64,000 bases of DNA from a virus, in the IMG/VR virus record IMGVR_UViG_3300034374_012521, positions 54,057 through 118,056 of that record; one strand, given 5' to 3'. Below the pieces are notes generated by a model, which saw only the letters and a list, made by a program, of their open reading frames with translations, made no database searches and was not told where the DNA came from. A program made the translations under genes and the position numbers. The number at the start of each line of letters is the position of its first letter. The first letter of the stretch is position 1. This document shows positions 32,545 through 40,560 of the stretch, piece by piece.

Positions 32545-33780
32545 TCAGAATATTCGATAGTCTAGATCTTCCGAGAAACATTTATTACCCCACTTTTCTA
32601 TTGCTGCTTTATATTCAGGCTCATCATGATCTCCATCGATAGACTGTCTCATTGCCAAGGCACCAGCTCTAGTTCCCTGTGGGTGTCCATGCATAGCACC
32701 GCCAACGTTTGCCATCCAATCGAAGCTTCCTATTGTTGTATTAATATACTCAACAAGCCCTGGATGCATACCACAGCTTAAAGCAGGAACAATGTTATAA
32801 TTCCAAAGGGTTTGTAAGGTATCTTTTATTTCCTGCTCATCTTGGCTCATATAACCGCCGATCATTCCTGCATGGATCGAATCGACTCCAGACCACCCAG
32901 CGATCTTGCACAAAACCGGCCAGTAAATGTGGTTTGGCGCCCTACGGTCAGTAAAGAATTTATCTCCGCTCTTTTGGAAATGTATCCAGAGATTTGGATT
33001 TTGCTTTCTAATAGCACGATAAATTCCCAGGCCGCTCCACACGTTTATGTGTATTCCGTTCCCACCGTTATCTGCTACAAATTTTGCCCTTTCTAAGGCA
33101 TATGGACTATCACCATTTATGCAAAAGCAATAAATTACGTCGGGCGCATTCTCTTTTAACCAAGATGAAATCAAAGGTACTCTTTCTTCAAGAGGGCAGT
33201 GGGAAGGGTTAGCAAGTAATTCATCCTCTTTGATGAAATTCACACCACCATAAACCATTTCCTTCACAGCTTCGAGAAGAACAGAGGGAGACATACCAAC
33301 CTTAGGTTTAACTATTCCACCTAAGAAAGGTCTTTGTTTTATACCATTAAATTTCCTCCATCCATCAATACCATAGGCCGGATTTAAAGAAAATGATCTC
33401 TCAGCATCCTCAGGCAAAGAAATGTCCAAGACATGACATTGTCTTACTTCCTCTATGTCAACCTGACCACCAGCTATATGACAAAGTATTTGAGAGATCC
33501 CATCTTCTTCCAAATTAAGATTTGCTAGAGGAAAAGCTATCTCGATCTCGCCCTCTTTTAGCTGGGTAAGATCTTCTTCGTTTGCAAGAATAAAGCAACT
33601 GTGATTTTCAAACATCTCATCGGTTTCCCACTCGCTCCTATTATTCGGGTTACCTATACTTTGACCTATAGCCAAATTCCAGGAAGCTTCCCTCAAAGAA
33701 GTTTTAGCTTCCAAAAAGTATTTGACTATAAAATACTGGGATGTATCAAAATCCGCCTTATTTTTAAAAATGCTTATCAT
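32545..33780 (-). CDS. RuBisCO-like protein (form IV type)
   Basis: 411 residues, full RuBisCO large-subunit fold by motif: the N-terminal domain (IleGlyGlnSerIleGlyAsn at 38-44) and the TIM barrel. By-eye alignment to spinach numbering keeps Lys175/177 (LysProLys, 158-160), Lys201/Asp203/Glu204 (LysGluAspGlu, 184-187), His294 (His267), His327 (His303), Ser379/Gly381 (Ser335, Gly337) and the GlyGly phosphate loop (360-361). It loses Glu60 (Gly39), Trp66 (Pro45), Asn123 (Gly), Thr173 (Ile156), Arg295 (Phe268) and loop-6 Lys334 (Tyr310). Loss of Lys334 argues against carboxylation. Enolase or isomerase chemistry on a sugar phosphate, as in other form IV proteins, is inferred. It overlaps the cupin gene by 4 nt. 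Confidence 0.88.
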   Translation of the reverse strand: MISIFKNKADFDTSQYFIVKYFLEAKTSLREASWNLAIGQSIGNPNNRSEWETDEMFENHSCFILANEEDLTQLKEGEIEIAFPLANLNLEEDGISQILCHIAGGQVDIEEVRQCHVLDISLPEDAERSFSLNPAYGIDGWRKFNGIKQRPFLGGIVKPKVGMSPSVLLEAVKEMVYGGVNFIKEDELLANPSHCPLEERVPLISSWLKENAPDVIYCFCINGDSPYALERAKFVADNGGNGIHINVWSGLGIYRAIRKQNPNLWIHFQKSGDKFFTDRRAPNHIYWPVLCKIAGWSGVDSIHAGMIGGYMSQDEQEIKDTLQTLWNYNIVPALSCGMHPGLVEYINTTIGSFDWMANVGGAMHGHPQGTRAGALAMRQSIDGDHDEPEYKAAIEKWGNKCFSEDLDYRIF

Positions 33781-34100
33781 TCAATTACAAATTTATCACC
33801 AGGAACCGAGGGGGTCTTAACTATAAAAACTTCACAGTCTTCCAAAAATACGGGGTCAGCAATTTCATCTTTCCTTAGAATAAACACATCCCCCGAATTT
33901 AATTCCCGTCCTTGTATAATCATTTTACCCGATCTGAGGAAGTTTATTTCATCCGCTTCCTTATGGTAATGTTTTGGCCACTCTTCGCCCTTGAAGTGCT
34001 TTTTATAACAAATCTCAAAATCACTAGTTTGGTAAGCTACTGGGGAGAAATCTCCAGCATACCAACCTCCCTTCATATCTTCAATTCTATAAACTTCCAT
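33777..34100 (-). CDS. Cupin-fold protein
   Basis: 107 residues, a single cupin barrel. TrpProLysHisTyrHisLysGluAlaAspGlu gives the metal-binding His44, His46 and Glu51 of cupin motif 1, with Gly at the turn (ArgSerGlyLysMet). Motif 2 (GlyAspValPheIleLeu) lacks a clear His ligand. Candidate roles are sugar-phosphate isomerase/epimerase or a regulatory ligand-binding cupin. It lies 3 nt after the nucleotidyltransferase gene and overlaps the RuBisCO-like gene by 4 nt (ATGA junction). Confidence 0.75.
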   Translation of the reverse strand: MEVYRIEDMKGGWYAGDFSPVAYQTSDFEICYKKHFKGEEWPKHYHKEADEINFLRSGKMIIQGRELNSGDVFILRKDEIADPVFLEDCEVFIVKTPSVPGDKFVIE

Positions 34101-34103
34101 AAA

Positions 34104-34835
34104 CTAAACCAACTTTAAAAATTTATCCAGGTCCTCTGGGGTACCTATCGGAAAGTGAAGGTTATAGAAGAAGGGCAATATTTTCTTTCCACTTTTTATC
34201 ATGTAATTGTAGGTAGGTGCAACATAGAACTCATTATTGTACCGATCGTTTGCTGCTATCATTTGTTCCGCACTTTCCACAAAGTATTTACCATGCTTCC
34301 AAAAATGTAACCCGTTAGTAGCAATGTTGGAAATCACAATTTTTTCCTTCACATCACAGACCTCTCCGTTTGGATCTAACTTAACATAGCTGTTCTTTTT
34401 AGAAGAGGAAAGAAAACATCCCAACAATCCATCACACCCCGTAGTTCTTGCAAAATCTAAAATGAAGTCCAGATTGAAATCCAGAATAATCTGATCACAG
34501 TTAACAACAATGAGAGGCAGATCGTTATTGATCGACTGACTTGCAAAGAGAACCGTTGAAGCTGGTCCTTGTGTTAATGTTGGGGTTGAGAAAATCTCAT
34601 ACGATATTCCCATGTCTGATATATGGGAGTCAAATTCTGTAGGAGAAATATATTCCTCGTTTATCACAAATACAAAGTGTGCATCTTGATGATTTAGGTT
34701 TTTAATCACTGACCTAATCATCGTTTCTCCGCTGACGTCTATAAATGGTTTTATCTGTAGGTATCCAGCGTCGCTGAATCTCCTTCCAGCACCTCCGAGA
34801 GGAATAAGAATGTTAACCTTCTTTGATTGAGTCAT
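34104..34835 (-). CDS. Sugar-phosphate nucleotidyltransferase
   Basis: 243 residues. The N-terminal Rossmann-like fold has LeuGlyGlyAlaGlyArgArgPhe (13-20) with Lys29-Pro, the NTP-binding signature of NTP_transferase enzymes. ValAsnCysAspGlnIle supplies the metal Asp114, and GlyThrProGluAspLeuAspLys near the end is the family's C-terminal motif. It would join an NTP to a sugar-1-phosphate or related phosphate to give an NDP-activated donor. Its 5' end overlaps the RuvC-like gene by 23 nt (34813-34835). It heads the cassette containing cupin, RuBisCO-like, GDPD-like and glycosyltransferase-like genes. Confidence 0.82.
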   Translation of the reverse strand: MTQSKKVNILIPLGGAGRRFSDAGYLQIKPFIDVSGETMIRSVIKNLNHQDAHFVFVINEEYISPTEFDSHISDMGISYEIFSTPTLTQGPASTVLFASQSINNDLPLIVVNCDQIILDFNLDFILDFARTTGCDGLLGCFLSSSKKNSYVKLDPNGEVCDVKEKIVISNIATNGLHFWKHGKYFVESAEQMIAANDRYNNEFYVAPTYNYMIKSGKKILPFFYNLHFPIGTPEDLDKFLKLV

Positions 34836-35484
34836 ATAAAAATAAACATATCCAGGTCGAATCTATAATATCATCCAATGGCTTGTTTACATTACCGGAG
34901 GGAGTTATCCATTCGTCCTTATTTTCTTCTAAAATACTAGTGAAAGACCCTAAATTAGTTTCTGGAAATTTGTGATCAATAAGAGAATTATAAAGTTCGT
35001 GTTTTTTTGCATTTCCCTTAAAAGCGAACTTCTTGATAGAGGTGGGTGAATAAACATAGAAATTATCGCTACCTGTATGATCAACTATTTTCTTACGGAG
35101 TAGAGCTGTGGCCATAGAGATATCAATCAAAGCATTACCATTAGAGGCAAAACTTAGTCCTTCCATAGCTACAACAATATCATCACCTGCACAGATATTT
35201 TCTACTTCAGACCAAAATTCATCAACGAGCTCCTGAAAATAATCTATCTTTATCCTTTCCCTTTCCGAGTAGTCTTCTGGCATTTTATCCTTTGACATAA
35301 ACATAAGAACATAGTCTTCCGTTTTGTCTTCAGATAAAACATAGTAAGGTTTTTTAGCATTTTTCTTAAGTGATTCTGCAGTCCGGTCACTTCTTGTTAA
35401 AGACCCCCAAGTGAATTGATTATCCCTTAGAATACAGAATGCGGGTGAATTAAGGGAAAAGTCTATCCCAACTAATGTTTTCAA
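34813..35484 (-). CDS. RuvC/RNase H-fold nuclease-like protein
   Basis: 223 residues from a TTG start (no in-frame ATG upstream). GlyIleAspPheSerLeuAsnSerPro (Asp8) is the first strand of the RuvC-type RNase H fold; ValAlaMetGluGlyLeu (Glu108) is the second acidic position; AspAspIleIleAspSerThr near 204-210 supplies the C-terminal Asp residues. The four-carboxylate arrangement suggests a Holliday-junction or branch nuclease. Preceded by a GATATATAA (24 nt) and a terminator. Confidence 0.72.
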   Translation of the reverse strand: MKTLVGIDFSLNSPAFCILRDNQFTWGSLTRSDRTAESLKKNAKKPYYVLSEDKTEDYVLMFMSKDKMPEDYSERERIKIDYFQELVDEFWSEVENICAGDDIVVAMEGLSFASNGNALIDISMATALLRKKIVDHTGSDNFYVYSPTSIKKFAFKGNAKKHELYNSLIDHKFPETNLGSFTSILEENKDEWITPSGNVNKPLDDIIDSTWICLFLYDSIKEG

Positions 35485-35508
35485 AATGTATGTGTTTTAG
35501 AATACAAG

Positions 35509-35517
35509 TTATATATC
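35509..35517 (-). promoter_or_regulatory. Late-promoter-like GATATATAA element
   Basis: A perfect copy, 24 nt before the TTG start at 35484 of the RuvC-like gene and thus at the head of the RuBisCO-like operon; it lies between this start and the upstream terminator. Confidence 0.45.
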
Positions 35518-35522
35518 AACAC

Positions 35523-35588
35523 AAAAAAGCTCCCCGTTTCCAGGGAGCTGAAACTCTTATGAGTCGGTCCTTGGATACTATCCAAGGA
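35523..35588 (-). terminator. Terminator region with two hairpins
   Basis: Stem AGCTCCC/GGGAGCT (35528-35549), followed on the minus strand by a run of six T, is a standard terminator for the gene at 35597-35842. A second perfect 8-bp stem (TCCTTGGA/TCCAAGGA, 35568-35588) lies between it and the stop codon. Confidence 0.8.
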
Positions 35589-35596
35589 GAAGTGGG

Positions 35597-35842
35597 TTAC
35601 ATATTAGGCTTTACAACCTCGCCTTTCTTTCCAGTATAGTTGTAATCATTAATGAGCTTGTCATAACACTTTTTCATCTGATCGTCAGTCAAGCAATCAA
35701 CAATATCATTTAGCACCCTCTGATCGTTGCCGGATGCAGCTACTAAAAGATCTTTCATATGTTGCTTTAGGTCATCCTCGCCGTACATTGGCTGACCATA
35801 TTTCATTTCATTAATTTTGGTTAAATCTGAGAACTTCTTCAT
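35597..35842 (-). CDS. Small protein with capsid-targeting-type N-terminus
   Basis: 81 residues. MKKFSDLTKINE followed by MK matches a compact form of the recurring peptide (INE as candidate cleavage site). The rest is helical with ValLeuAsnAspIleValAspCysLeu and a Lys-rich end. No family is recognised. It has its own late-type element 20 nt upstream and a strong terminator. A single-gene late unit, probably an internal head protein. Confidence 0.65.
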   Translation of the reverse strand: MKKFSDLTKINEMKYGQPMYGEDDLKQHMKDLLVAASGNDQRVLNDIVDCLTDDQMKKCYDKLINDYNYTGKKGEVVKPNM

Positions 35843-35862
35843 ACCTTAGTATTTTTTGTATT

Positions 35863-35871
35863 TTATATATC
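35863..35871 (-). promoter_or_regulatory. Late-promoter-like GATATATAA element
   Basis: A perfect copy starting right after the stop codon of the upstream gene (35872) and ending 20 nt before the ATG at 35842. Confidence 0.5.
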
Positions 35872-36432
35872 TTACCTTTCCCTTCCAATTTCAAGATCAA
35901 GACCCAAATAGTTGCATTTGAAGCCCACATTGAAAGTGTAAACAGATGGTGTGTTTTGTGTGTAGTTCAAGTTTAGTTCGGAGAAAGAGGTTAACGTCAC
36001 CTCTTTAAACATAACGGTCGTAAGTATATTTCCCTCGTTGTCCAAGGTCCTTAGTGGCAGATTCTGAATATAGATTCCAGGGTTTTTGAAATCCAGGTAA
36101 TCCAAAACAGTTTCTAACATAATAAAATAGTTTACAAATCCCTCCGCTATTCTGAAAGATATCTGGAATTCCCTATTAAACAAATCCTGGACTGGGGTTG
36201 CACTTTGATAGTTTACCCTTTTACCAAGTTGTCTTACCTGTTCCGACAAGTCCATACTCATAGACGGGAACGTTACACTTTGTATTGTACTATTCATGTA
36301 AGAAGTTAAAGTGTCGTAGGGTGTTGGCTGCTTCTTTAAATAATCAATATACTTTTGATGAACCTCCTCTGGGAAAAAACCCTTAGGGAACACAAAATAA
36401 AAACTATTTGCTCTTGCGTTTAATATAGCCAT
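35872..36432 (-). CDS. Putative tail-tube/baseplate-type structural protein
   Basis: 186 residues, beta-rich and rich in Phe/Tyr. The layout ThrPheProSerMetSerMetAspLeu...ArgGluPheGlnIleSerPheArg...PheTyrThr-type strands, ending in GlyPheLysCysAsnTyrLeu, resembles the gp19/gp54-like tail-tube fold by order of strands only. No sequence signature is decisive. It begins the structural block and follows directly on the small nucleotidyltransferase-like gene (one-base gap). Confidence 0.5.
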   Translation of the reverse strand: MAILNARANSFYFVFPKGFFPEEVHQKYIDYLKKQPTPYDTLTSYMNSTIQSVTFPSMSMDLSEQVRQLGKRVNYQSATPVQDLFNREFQISFRIAEGFVNYFIMLETVLDYLDFKNPGIYIQNLPLRTLDNEGNILTTVMFKEVTLTSFSELNLNYTQNTPSVYTFNVGFKCNYLGLDLEIGRER

Positions 36433-36963
36433 CTATGCAATTTTTTTAAAGGGGACAGTATATTCTCTCTCGTTGAACTTATTCACTGCAGAACTAACAT
36501 CATAATCCCTAAAGTGGTAAAGATCCTCATCCAACGGAGTAACTATCCCGCTCATAGTATATACTCTTCCTTTGCCATTCTCCTCAATATCTTCAACATC
36601 AAGATATGTAATTATCTTTTCCTGACCCAGAAGTTCTTTACCTAGGGCTAGGGTTTTGTTTTTCCAGGAAATATCAATAAGGAGATCGTACTTTTTACCA
36701 ATCTCAAATCCACTTATTAATCCTTTTTTAAGGTTCTTTAAATCAGTTACCCCACCAGATAAGATAATATCAACATCGAGGGTATCATATCTTTTCCCGC
36801 TTGTCCCAAAAATATTCTCACAAAACGCACCAGCTAAATACACATCATACTTTAAATCCCTGTTATGGTCAACATAGTCTTTCAGCCATAACCTGAACAG
36901 TTCCCAAGTGGGGTTTTTAAAGGGTTGATTAGAAAATTGATTTCCTCTCCTATGAAGATACAT
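36433..36963 (-). CDS. Small pol-beta-type nucleotidyltransferase-like protein
   Basis: 176 residues. TyrLeuAlaGlyAlaPhe...GlyThrSer, then LeuAspValAspIleIle (Asp63, Asp65) and LeuLeuIleAspIleSer (third acid at about 97), give the three-carboxylate pattern of the MNT/pol-beta nucleotidyltransferase fold. The classic GS motif is altered. Substrate unknown. Its position between two structural genes is unusual for such an enzyme. Gap to the large gene at 36975: 11 nt. Confidence 0.6.
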   Translation of the reverse strand: MYLHRRGNQFSNQPFKNPTWELFRLWLKDYVDHNRDLKYDVYLAGAFCENIFGTSGKRYDTLDVDIILSGGVTDLKNLKKGLISGFEIGKKYDLLIDISWKNKTLALGKELLGQEKIITYLDVEDIEENGKGRVYTMSGIVTPLDEDLYHFRDYDVSSAVNKFNEREYTVPFKKIA

Positions 36964-36974
36964 TTATGACTTAC

Positions 36975-39446
36975 TTAAGATGGATCAGTTGGAAATTGAG
37001 GTCCACTGTTTGGACTACCATTGTCGCTTCCCGTTTGATTCTTATTTGATCCTTTTTGGGATCCACTTCCCCCGTTTGTTCTTCCAGAAGAAGTGTTACC
37101 ATAATTAAGGAGAAGGCTTAGATCCGCTCTGCTAAATATACCAGTTACTGCTTGTTCAAAAACTTCTTTACTAATTCCACCATAAAGCTTATACCCAGTT
37201 CCAGAAGGGTCTAAGAAATATGAAAGTATATCTGGTGTGCTCCATCCTAGTTCCATTTTTCCTTGGACGTCTGATGCAATAGCATTTCGTAGCTGAGCAG
37301 GGCTTAGGTTACTTAAATTGCTATTACTGGTTCCTGAAGTTCCCTGGGAAGATGTATTTGCCTGAGAATTAACGGATATAGATCCAAACTTTTGCCAAGA
37401 AGATTTACCTGTTATTTCCCTTTGTATTGAGGTTGAGGCTGGTGTATTAGCTGATGTTGCAGAGATGCTACTTAATCCAGTATCTGCAACTACAGTTGTC
37501 TGTGGTGCGGTTTCGTCTTCGCTTATCCAATTACCCCAATAAAGAACAGAAGATGACTTAGAAGAGATTCTAGCGGTATCCATCTTTACTGACGTATTTT
37601 GCTCTGATGCCTTAATACTTTCAGCCCTTAGCTCCGTTATCGAATCATTCAAAGAAACCGACCTTGCTGCTAACTTAGCTGATACATTACTGAGCCTAGA
37701 TACCTTGCTATTTGTATTGCCTGTATTTGCTTCAACCCTAGGTCTATTTGAGATGTAGAATTTCTTGTTGGTGAACTGTAATATCTGAGTTGCTAATGTT
37801 TCATCTATTTTGAAAGCAAGTTCACCCTTAGCTGGTTTAGCAATATTATTATCAACTATTGATGGAGCACTAACCTTTTTGTTTTGGTTATTTATAAATA
37901 CCATAGAATATTCACCAGAAGAAGAGAGATCTATATTTTTTGTAGTTCCATCATTAGCCTTCTGGAAAAAAGTAAACTTATAATAATTATCAAATGGGGA
38001 AATGGTAATATAAGCTTGACCAACACCATAAGAAATTGCTGCTGTTGCAGTTGTATCGTTTGACGTATCTTCCCTTAGAGTAGTTCCATTTACAACCAAA
38101 TTGGTAAGTGAGGTATTCACCAAAGTCCTATCTACAAAAACATTAGAATATTTAGTTATTTGCTTTGGTGTATTCCTATTACCAGAGATTGAAATATTTG
38201 CTCCCCCAGCAACCTTATTGTAAATCTTTTGCTGTTGTGGCAAAACTTGAAGTTGCAATGGTTGGATTTCAGCACCATATCTACTAACATCAGTTGAAGT
38301 ATATGTTGCAACCCTTATTAACCTTGATTGGTCCTTATTGTTTACCAGAGTCATTGTATATCTCAAAGTAAAGGAAGAAGCAACCTGTGGATATCTAACA
38401 ATTGGTCTTAAAAGATTGGGTACGTCATAGGCAGTTGTCTGTATATTGCTGAAGTTTGATGTATTCAATAAAGCACCGCCAACTTGCTCCAATGTTTCTA
38501 TTGTGTGGTTAAGGTAGTAACTATTTCCAATTGAGTTTTGGAAAAGTATAAAATCCTCAGGGAAGCCTCCATTGTCAGTTGCAAAATATTCGAAATAATC
38601 ACCCTGGTCAGATGGAGCAATATAAGCACCAATATTTTTAAAAGGATCTGTTGACTCTAAGGATAAAGAGGCTAAAAGATCGGTTCCGTAAGTATCATAA
38701 CCGTTTGTGGTAGTAGTGCTTAAAATCTCATAAGCCTTTATCCTTATAGGAGCAGCAGTTTGATATCCTTTACCACTCTTGCTGGTAAGACCGGCTAAAG
38801 TATTAGGCTTATTCGGAGAAGTAGCTGCACCATACTTGTTGTTCATATCAACAAGACTTGGTATCTTAACCTCGTAATACTTATCAAAAATATTAGATCC
38901 TATAGTAAGTGGATTAGGACTCAAAGTATATGTTTGAGAGGAACCCTTGGATAACTTTATTTGCGAGAAAGTAACATATGATCCATCCACATCTAAATAT
39001 TGTATTTGCAATACCAGACCATCAACATTATCAAGATTGTATCCTGCTAATATGTGATATCTAACTGAGTCATATACAACTTGAATATTAGAGGTAAATG
39101 TTATTTCTAAATTTGCAGTGTTGGTTAGATTCGAATTAAAGTCATTGTAAGGGACTATTAAGCTCGGATCTAAAGTTACGAATGTGTTTTGATTAGTCTG
39201 TACAACACTATTGTTTCTAGTGTTTTGTGTTACTGACTGATCTTGGTCCAAATTCATTATTTGGATGTCATCAGATGGCTGTCCATTATCATCCTCAAGA
39301 ACACCATTTACCAATTTGTTGAACCCGACAGCAGGAGATCCAGTGTTGACAAAATATGTTTCTGGATTAGGCTGATCAGCATACCGATATTCCATAACCA
39401 AATATGGGGTTAGTTGAACAAATTTTGATGTAGTTGAAAATGCCAT
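36975..39446 (-). CDS. Large structural protein (tail/baseplate type)
   Basis: 823 residues, rich in Ser, Thr, Asn and Gly, beta-strand-like throughout, with no enzyme motif, signal peptide or membrane segment. The C-terminal 100 residues are low complexity (Ser/Gly/Asn/Gln with SGSQKGSNKNQTGSDNG). A helical segment occurs near residues 580-620. This fits a tail or baseplate accessory protein; the precise homologue is not recognised. Its neighbours are the TM/beta-barrel protein upstream and the nucleotidyltransferase-like gene downstream. Confidence 0.65.
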   Translation of the reverse strand: MAFSTTSKFVQLTPYLVMEYRYADQPNPETYFVNTGSPAVGFNKLVNGVLEDDNGQPSDDIQIMNLDQDQSVTQNTRNNSVVQTNQNTFVTLDPSLIVPYNDFNSNLTNTANLEITFTSNIQVVYDSVRYHILAGYNLDNVDGLVLQIQYLDVDGSYVTFSQIKLSKGSSQTYTLSPNPLTIGSNIFDKYYEVKIPSLVDMNNKYGAATSPNKPNTLAGLTSKSGKGYQTAAPIRIKAYEILSTTTTNGYDTYGTDLLASLSLESTDPFKNIGAYIAPSDQGDYFEYFATDNGGFPEDFILFQNSIGNSYYLNHTIETLEQVGGALLNTSNFSNIQTTAYDVPNLLRPIVRYPQVASSFTLRYTMTLVNNKDQSRLIRVATYTSTDVSRYGAEIQPLQLQVLPQQQKIYNKVAGGANISISGNRNTPKQITKYSNVFVDRTLVNTSLTNLVVNGTTLREDTSNDTTATAAISYGVGQAYITISPFDNYYKFTFFQKANDGTTKNIDLSSSGEYSMVFINNQNKKVSAPSIVDNNIAKPAKGELAFKIDETLATQILQFTNKKFYISNRPRVEANTGNTNSKVSRLSNVSAKLAARSVSLNDSITELRAESIKASEQNTSVKMDTARISSKSSSVLYWGNWISEDETAPQTTVVADTGLSSISATSANTPASTSIQREITGKSSWQKFGSISVNSQANTSSQGTSGTSNSNLSNLSPAQLRNAIASDVQGKMELGWSTPDILSYFLDPSGTGYKLYGGISKEVFEQAVTGIFSRADLSLLLNYGNTSSGRTNGGSGSQKGSNKNQTGSDNGSPNSGPQFPTDPS

Positions 39447-39457
39447 TTTATCTTTCT

Positions 39458-40273
39458 TTATTTACCAAATTGCAAGAATTTTGGAGAGTAGTGTAAGCCT
39501 ATACCAATAACAGGACCTGCTTGGTAACCGTTAGTCGTGAAAACCATACCATATCCTACATTAACACCAATACCGAAGGGCTTTCTGGCCCCTCTTAGAG
39601 CTTTTCGAGTTCCCGGATCATCTACCATATCTAAAGCATTTATATCATTAAAAGATATTCCTGGAAATGTAGTAGATGCTCTAACAAAAAGTCTACCGGT
39701 TTTCGGATCCCTATATAAACCTGTCACAAGATCTATCCTTTGCTCAATAGAAAGGTTAGCATAACCAGGTACAATTAAGATCCTTTCATCACCGTTGAAA
39801 ATGGTGTCCTTTGTTGTGTAAGGTAATATTCCATTAACAGCCAATCTGTTATTACCAGGAAGGTCTGGGTCATACGAGAATTTAAGCAAATTTGTGCTAT
39901 CACCAATTTCACTTTGAACTGGGACTAGAATAGTGGTATCCCTGTAAACAATACGTGTCTCTATAACTACACCAGGTTTTCTATTCCTAGCAAGCTCTAG
40001 TTGCTTAATTAATTCTTCTTGGTCCTTAGAGAGTTCGTTGTACTTAAGTTGAAAAGAAGCCTTTTCTGCTAATGCATTACCTAGTTTGGAGGAAATTTTT
40101 CGAACAGTATCTTGTTCAGCCAGAAGATTGTTCATGTTCCTTTCAGCCTCCCTTTTAGCATCCTGAGCTACGTTACACTGCCTTAGAAGCATAAAAGATA
40201 AAACGACTATAGCAACTACAGGGAAATATCTGTTGTTTAATAGGGCCAATATTTTACCTATTGCTGGTGTCAT
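39458..40273 (-). CDS. Membrane-anchored coiled-coil protein with C-terminal beta-barrel-like end (Bacteroidetes-phage type)
   Basis: 271 residues. A single N-terminal membrane segment (about 16-30, PheProValValAlaIleValValLeuSer) is followed by a Cys, an Ala/Glu/Lys-rich coiled coil (about 34-95), a beta region and a terminal GlyIleGlyValAsnValGlyTyrGlyMet...GlyIleGlyLeuHisTyr pattern typical of outer-membrane-like strands. This architecture resembles DUF6808-type proteins of Bacteroidetes phages. A spanin-like or lysis-related envelope role is possible but unproven. It overlaps the next small gene upstream by 4 nt (40270-40273). Confidence 0.65.
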   Translation of the reverse strand: MTPAIGKILALLNNRYFPVVAIVVLSFMLLRQCNVAQDAKREAERNMNNLLAEQDTVRKISSKLGNALAEKASFQLKYNELSKDQEELIKQLELARNRKPGVVIETRIVYRDTTILVPVQSEIGDSTNLLKFSYDPDLPGNNRLAVNGILPYTTKDTIFNGDERILIVPGYANLSIEQRIDLVTGLYRDPKTGRLFVRASTTFPGISFNDINALDMVDDPGTRKALRGARKPFGIGVNVGYGMVFTTNGYQAGPVIGIGLHYSPKFLQFGK

Positions 40274-40506
40274 TGCATATAAATTAGTTTAAATGGATCG
40301 AGTGTTCCCTCCCCATATTTTTCTTTCAGGTTGCCAATAAATTTGGATTCCTGGTCTCTTAATTCCTCTAATTCCCTAATTAGTGTACCTGCCTTTGTAT
40401 TTAAAATATCCATCTCGGACTGTACAGATTCAATCTCTGCCCTAACCGAAGAAAATCTATCCTTCAGAAGACTGGCTTTTTCTTTCTCTTTTCTTGTTAA
40501 TTCCAT
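40270..40506 (-). CDS. Small coiled-coil protein
   Basis: 78 residues: Lys/Glu/Arg-rich heptads through residues 1-60 (GluLeuThrArgLysGluLysGluLysAla start), then a short end. Probably a coiled-coil partner of the adjacent membrane-anchored protein, whose gene it overlaps (ATGA). Function unknown. Confidence 0.6.
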   Translation of the reverse strand: MELTRKEKEKASLLKDRFSSVRAEIESVQSEMDILNTKAGTLIRELEELRDQESKFIGNLKEKYGEGTLDPFKLIYMQ

Positions 40507-40560
40507 CTTAGTTATATTTATCCGACATCTTTATTAGTTAAAAACATTAAGGACCCAACC

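Noticed and set aside
32545-33780. True CO2-fixing RuBisCO
   Set aside because: The loop-6 Lys and several ligands for the RuBP phosphates and carboxylation are replaced, so a carboxylase role is unlikely.
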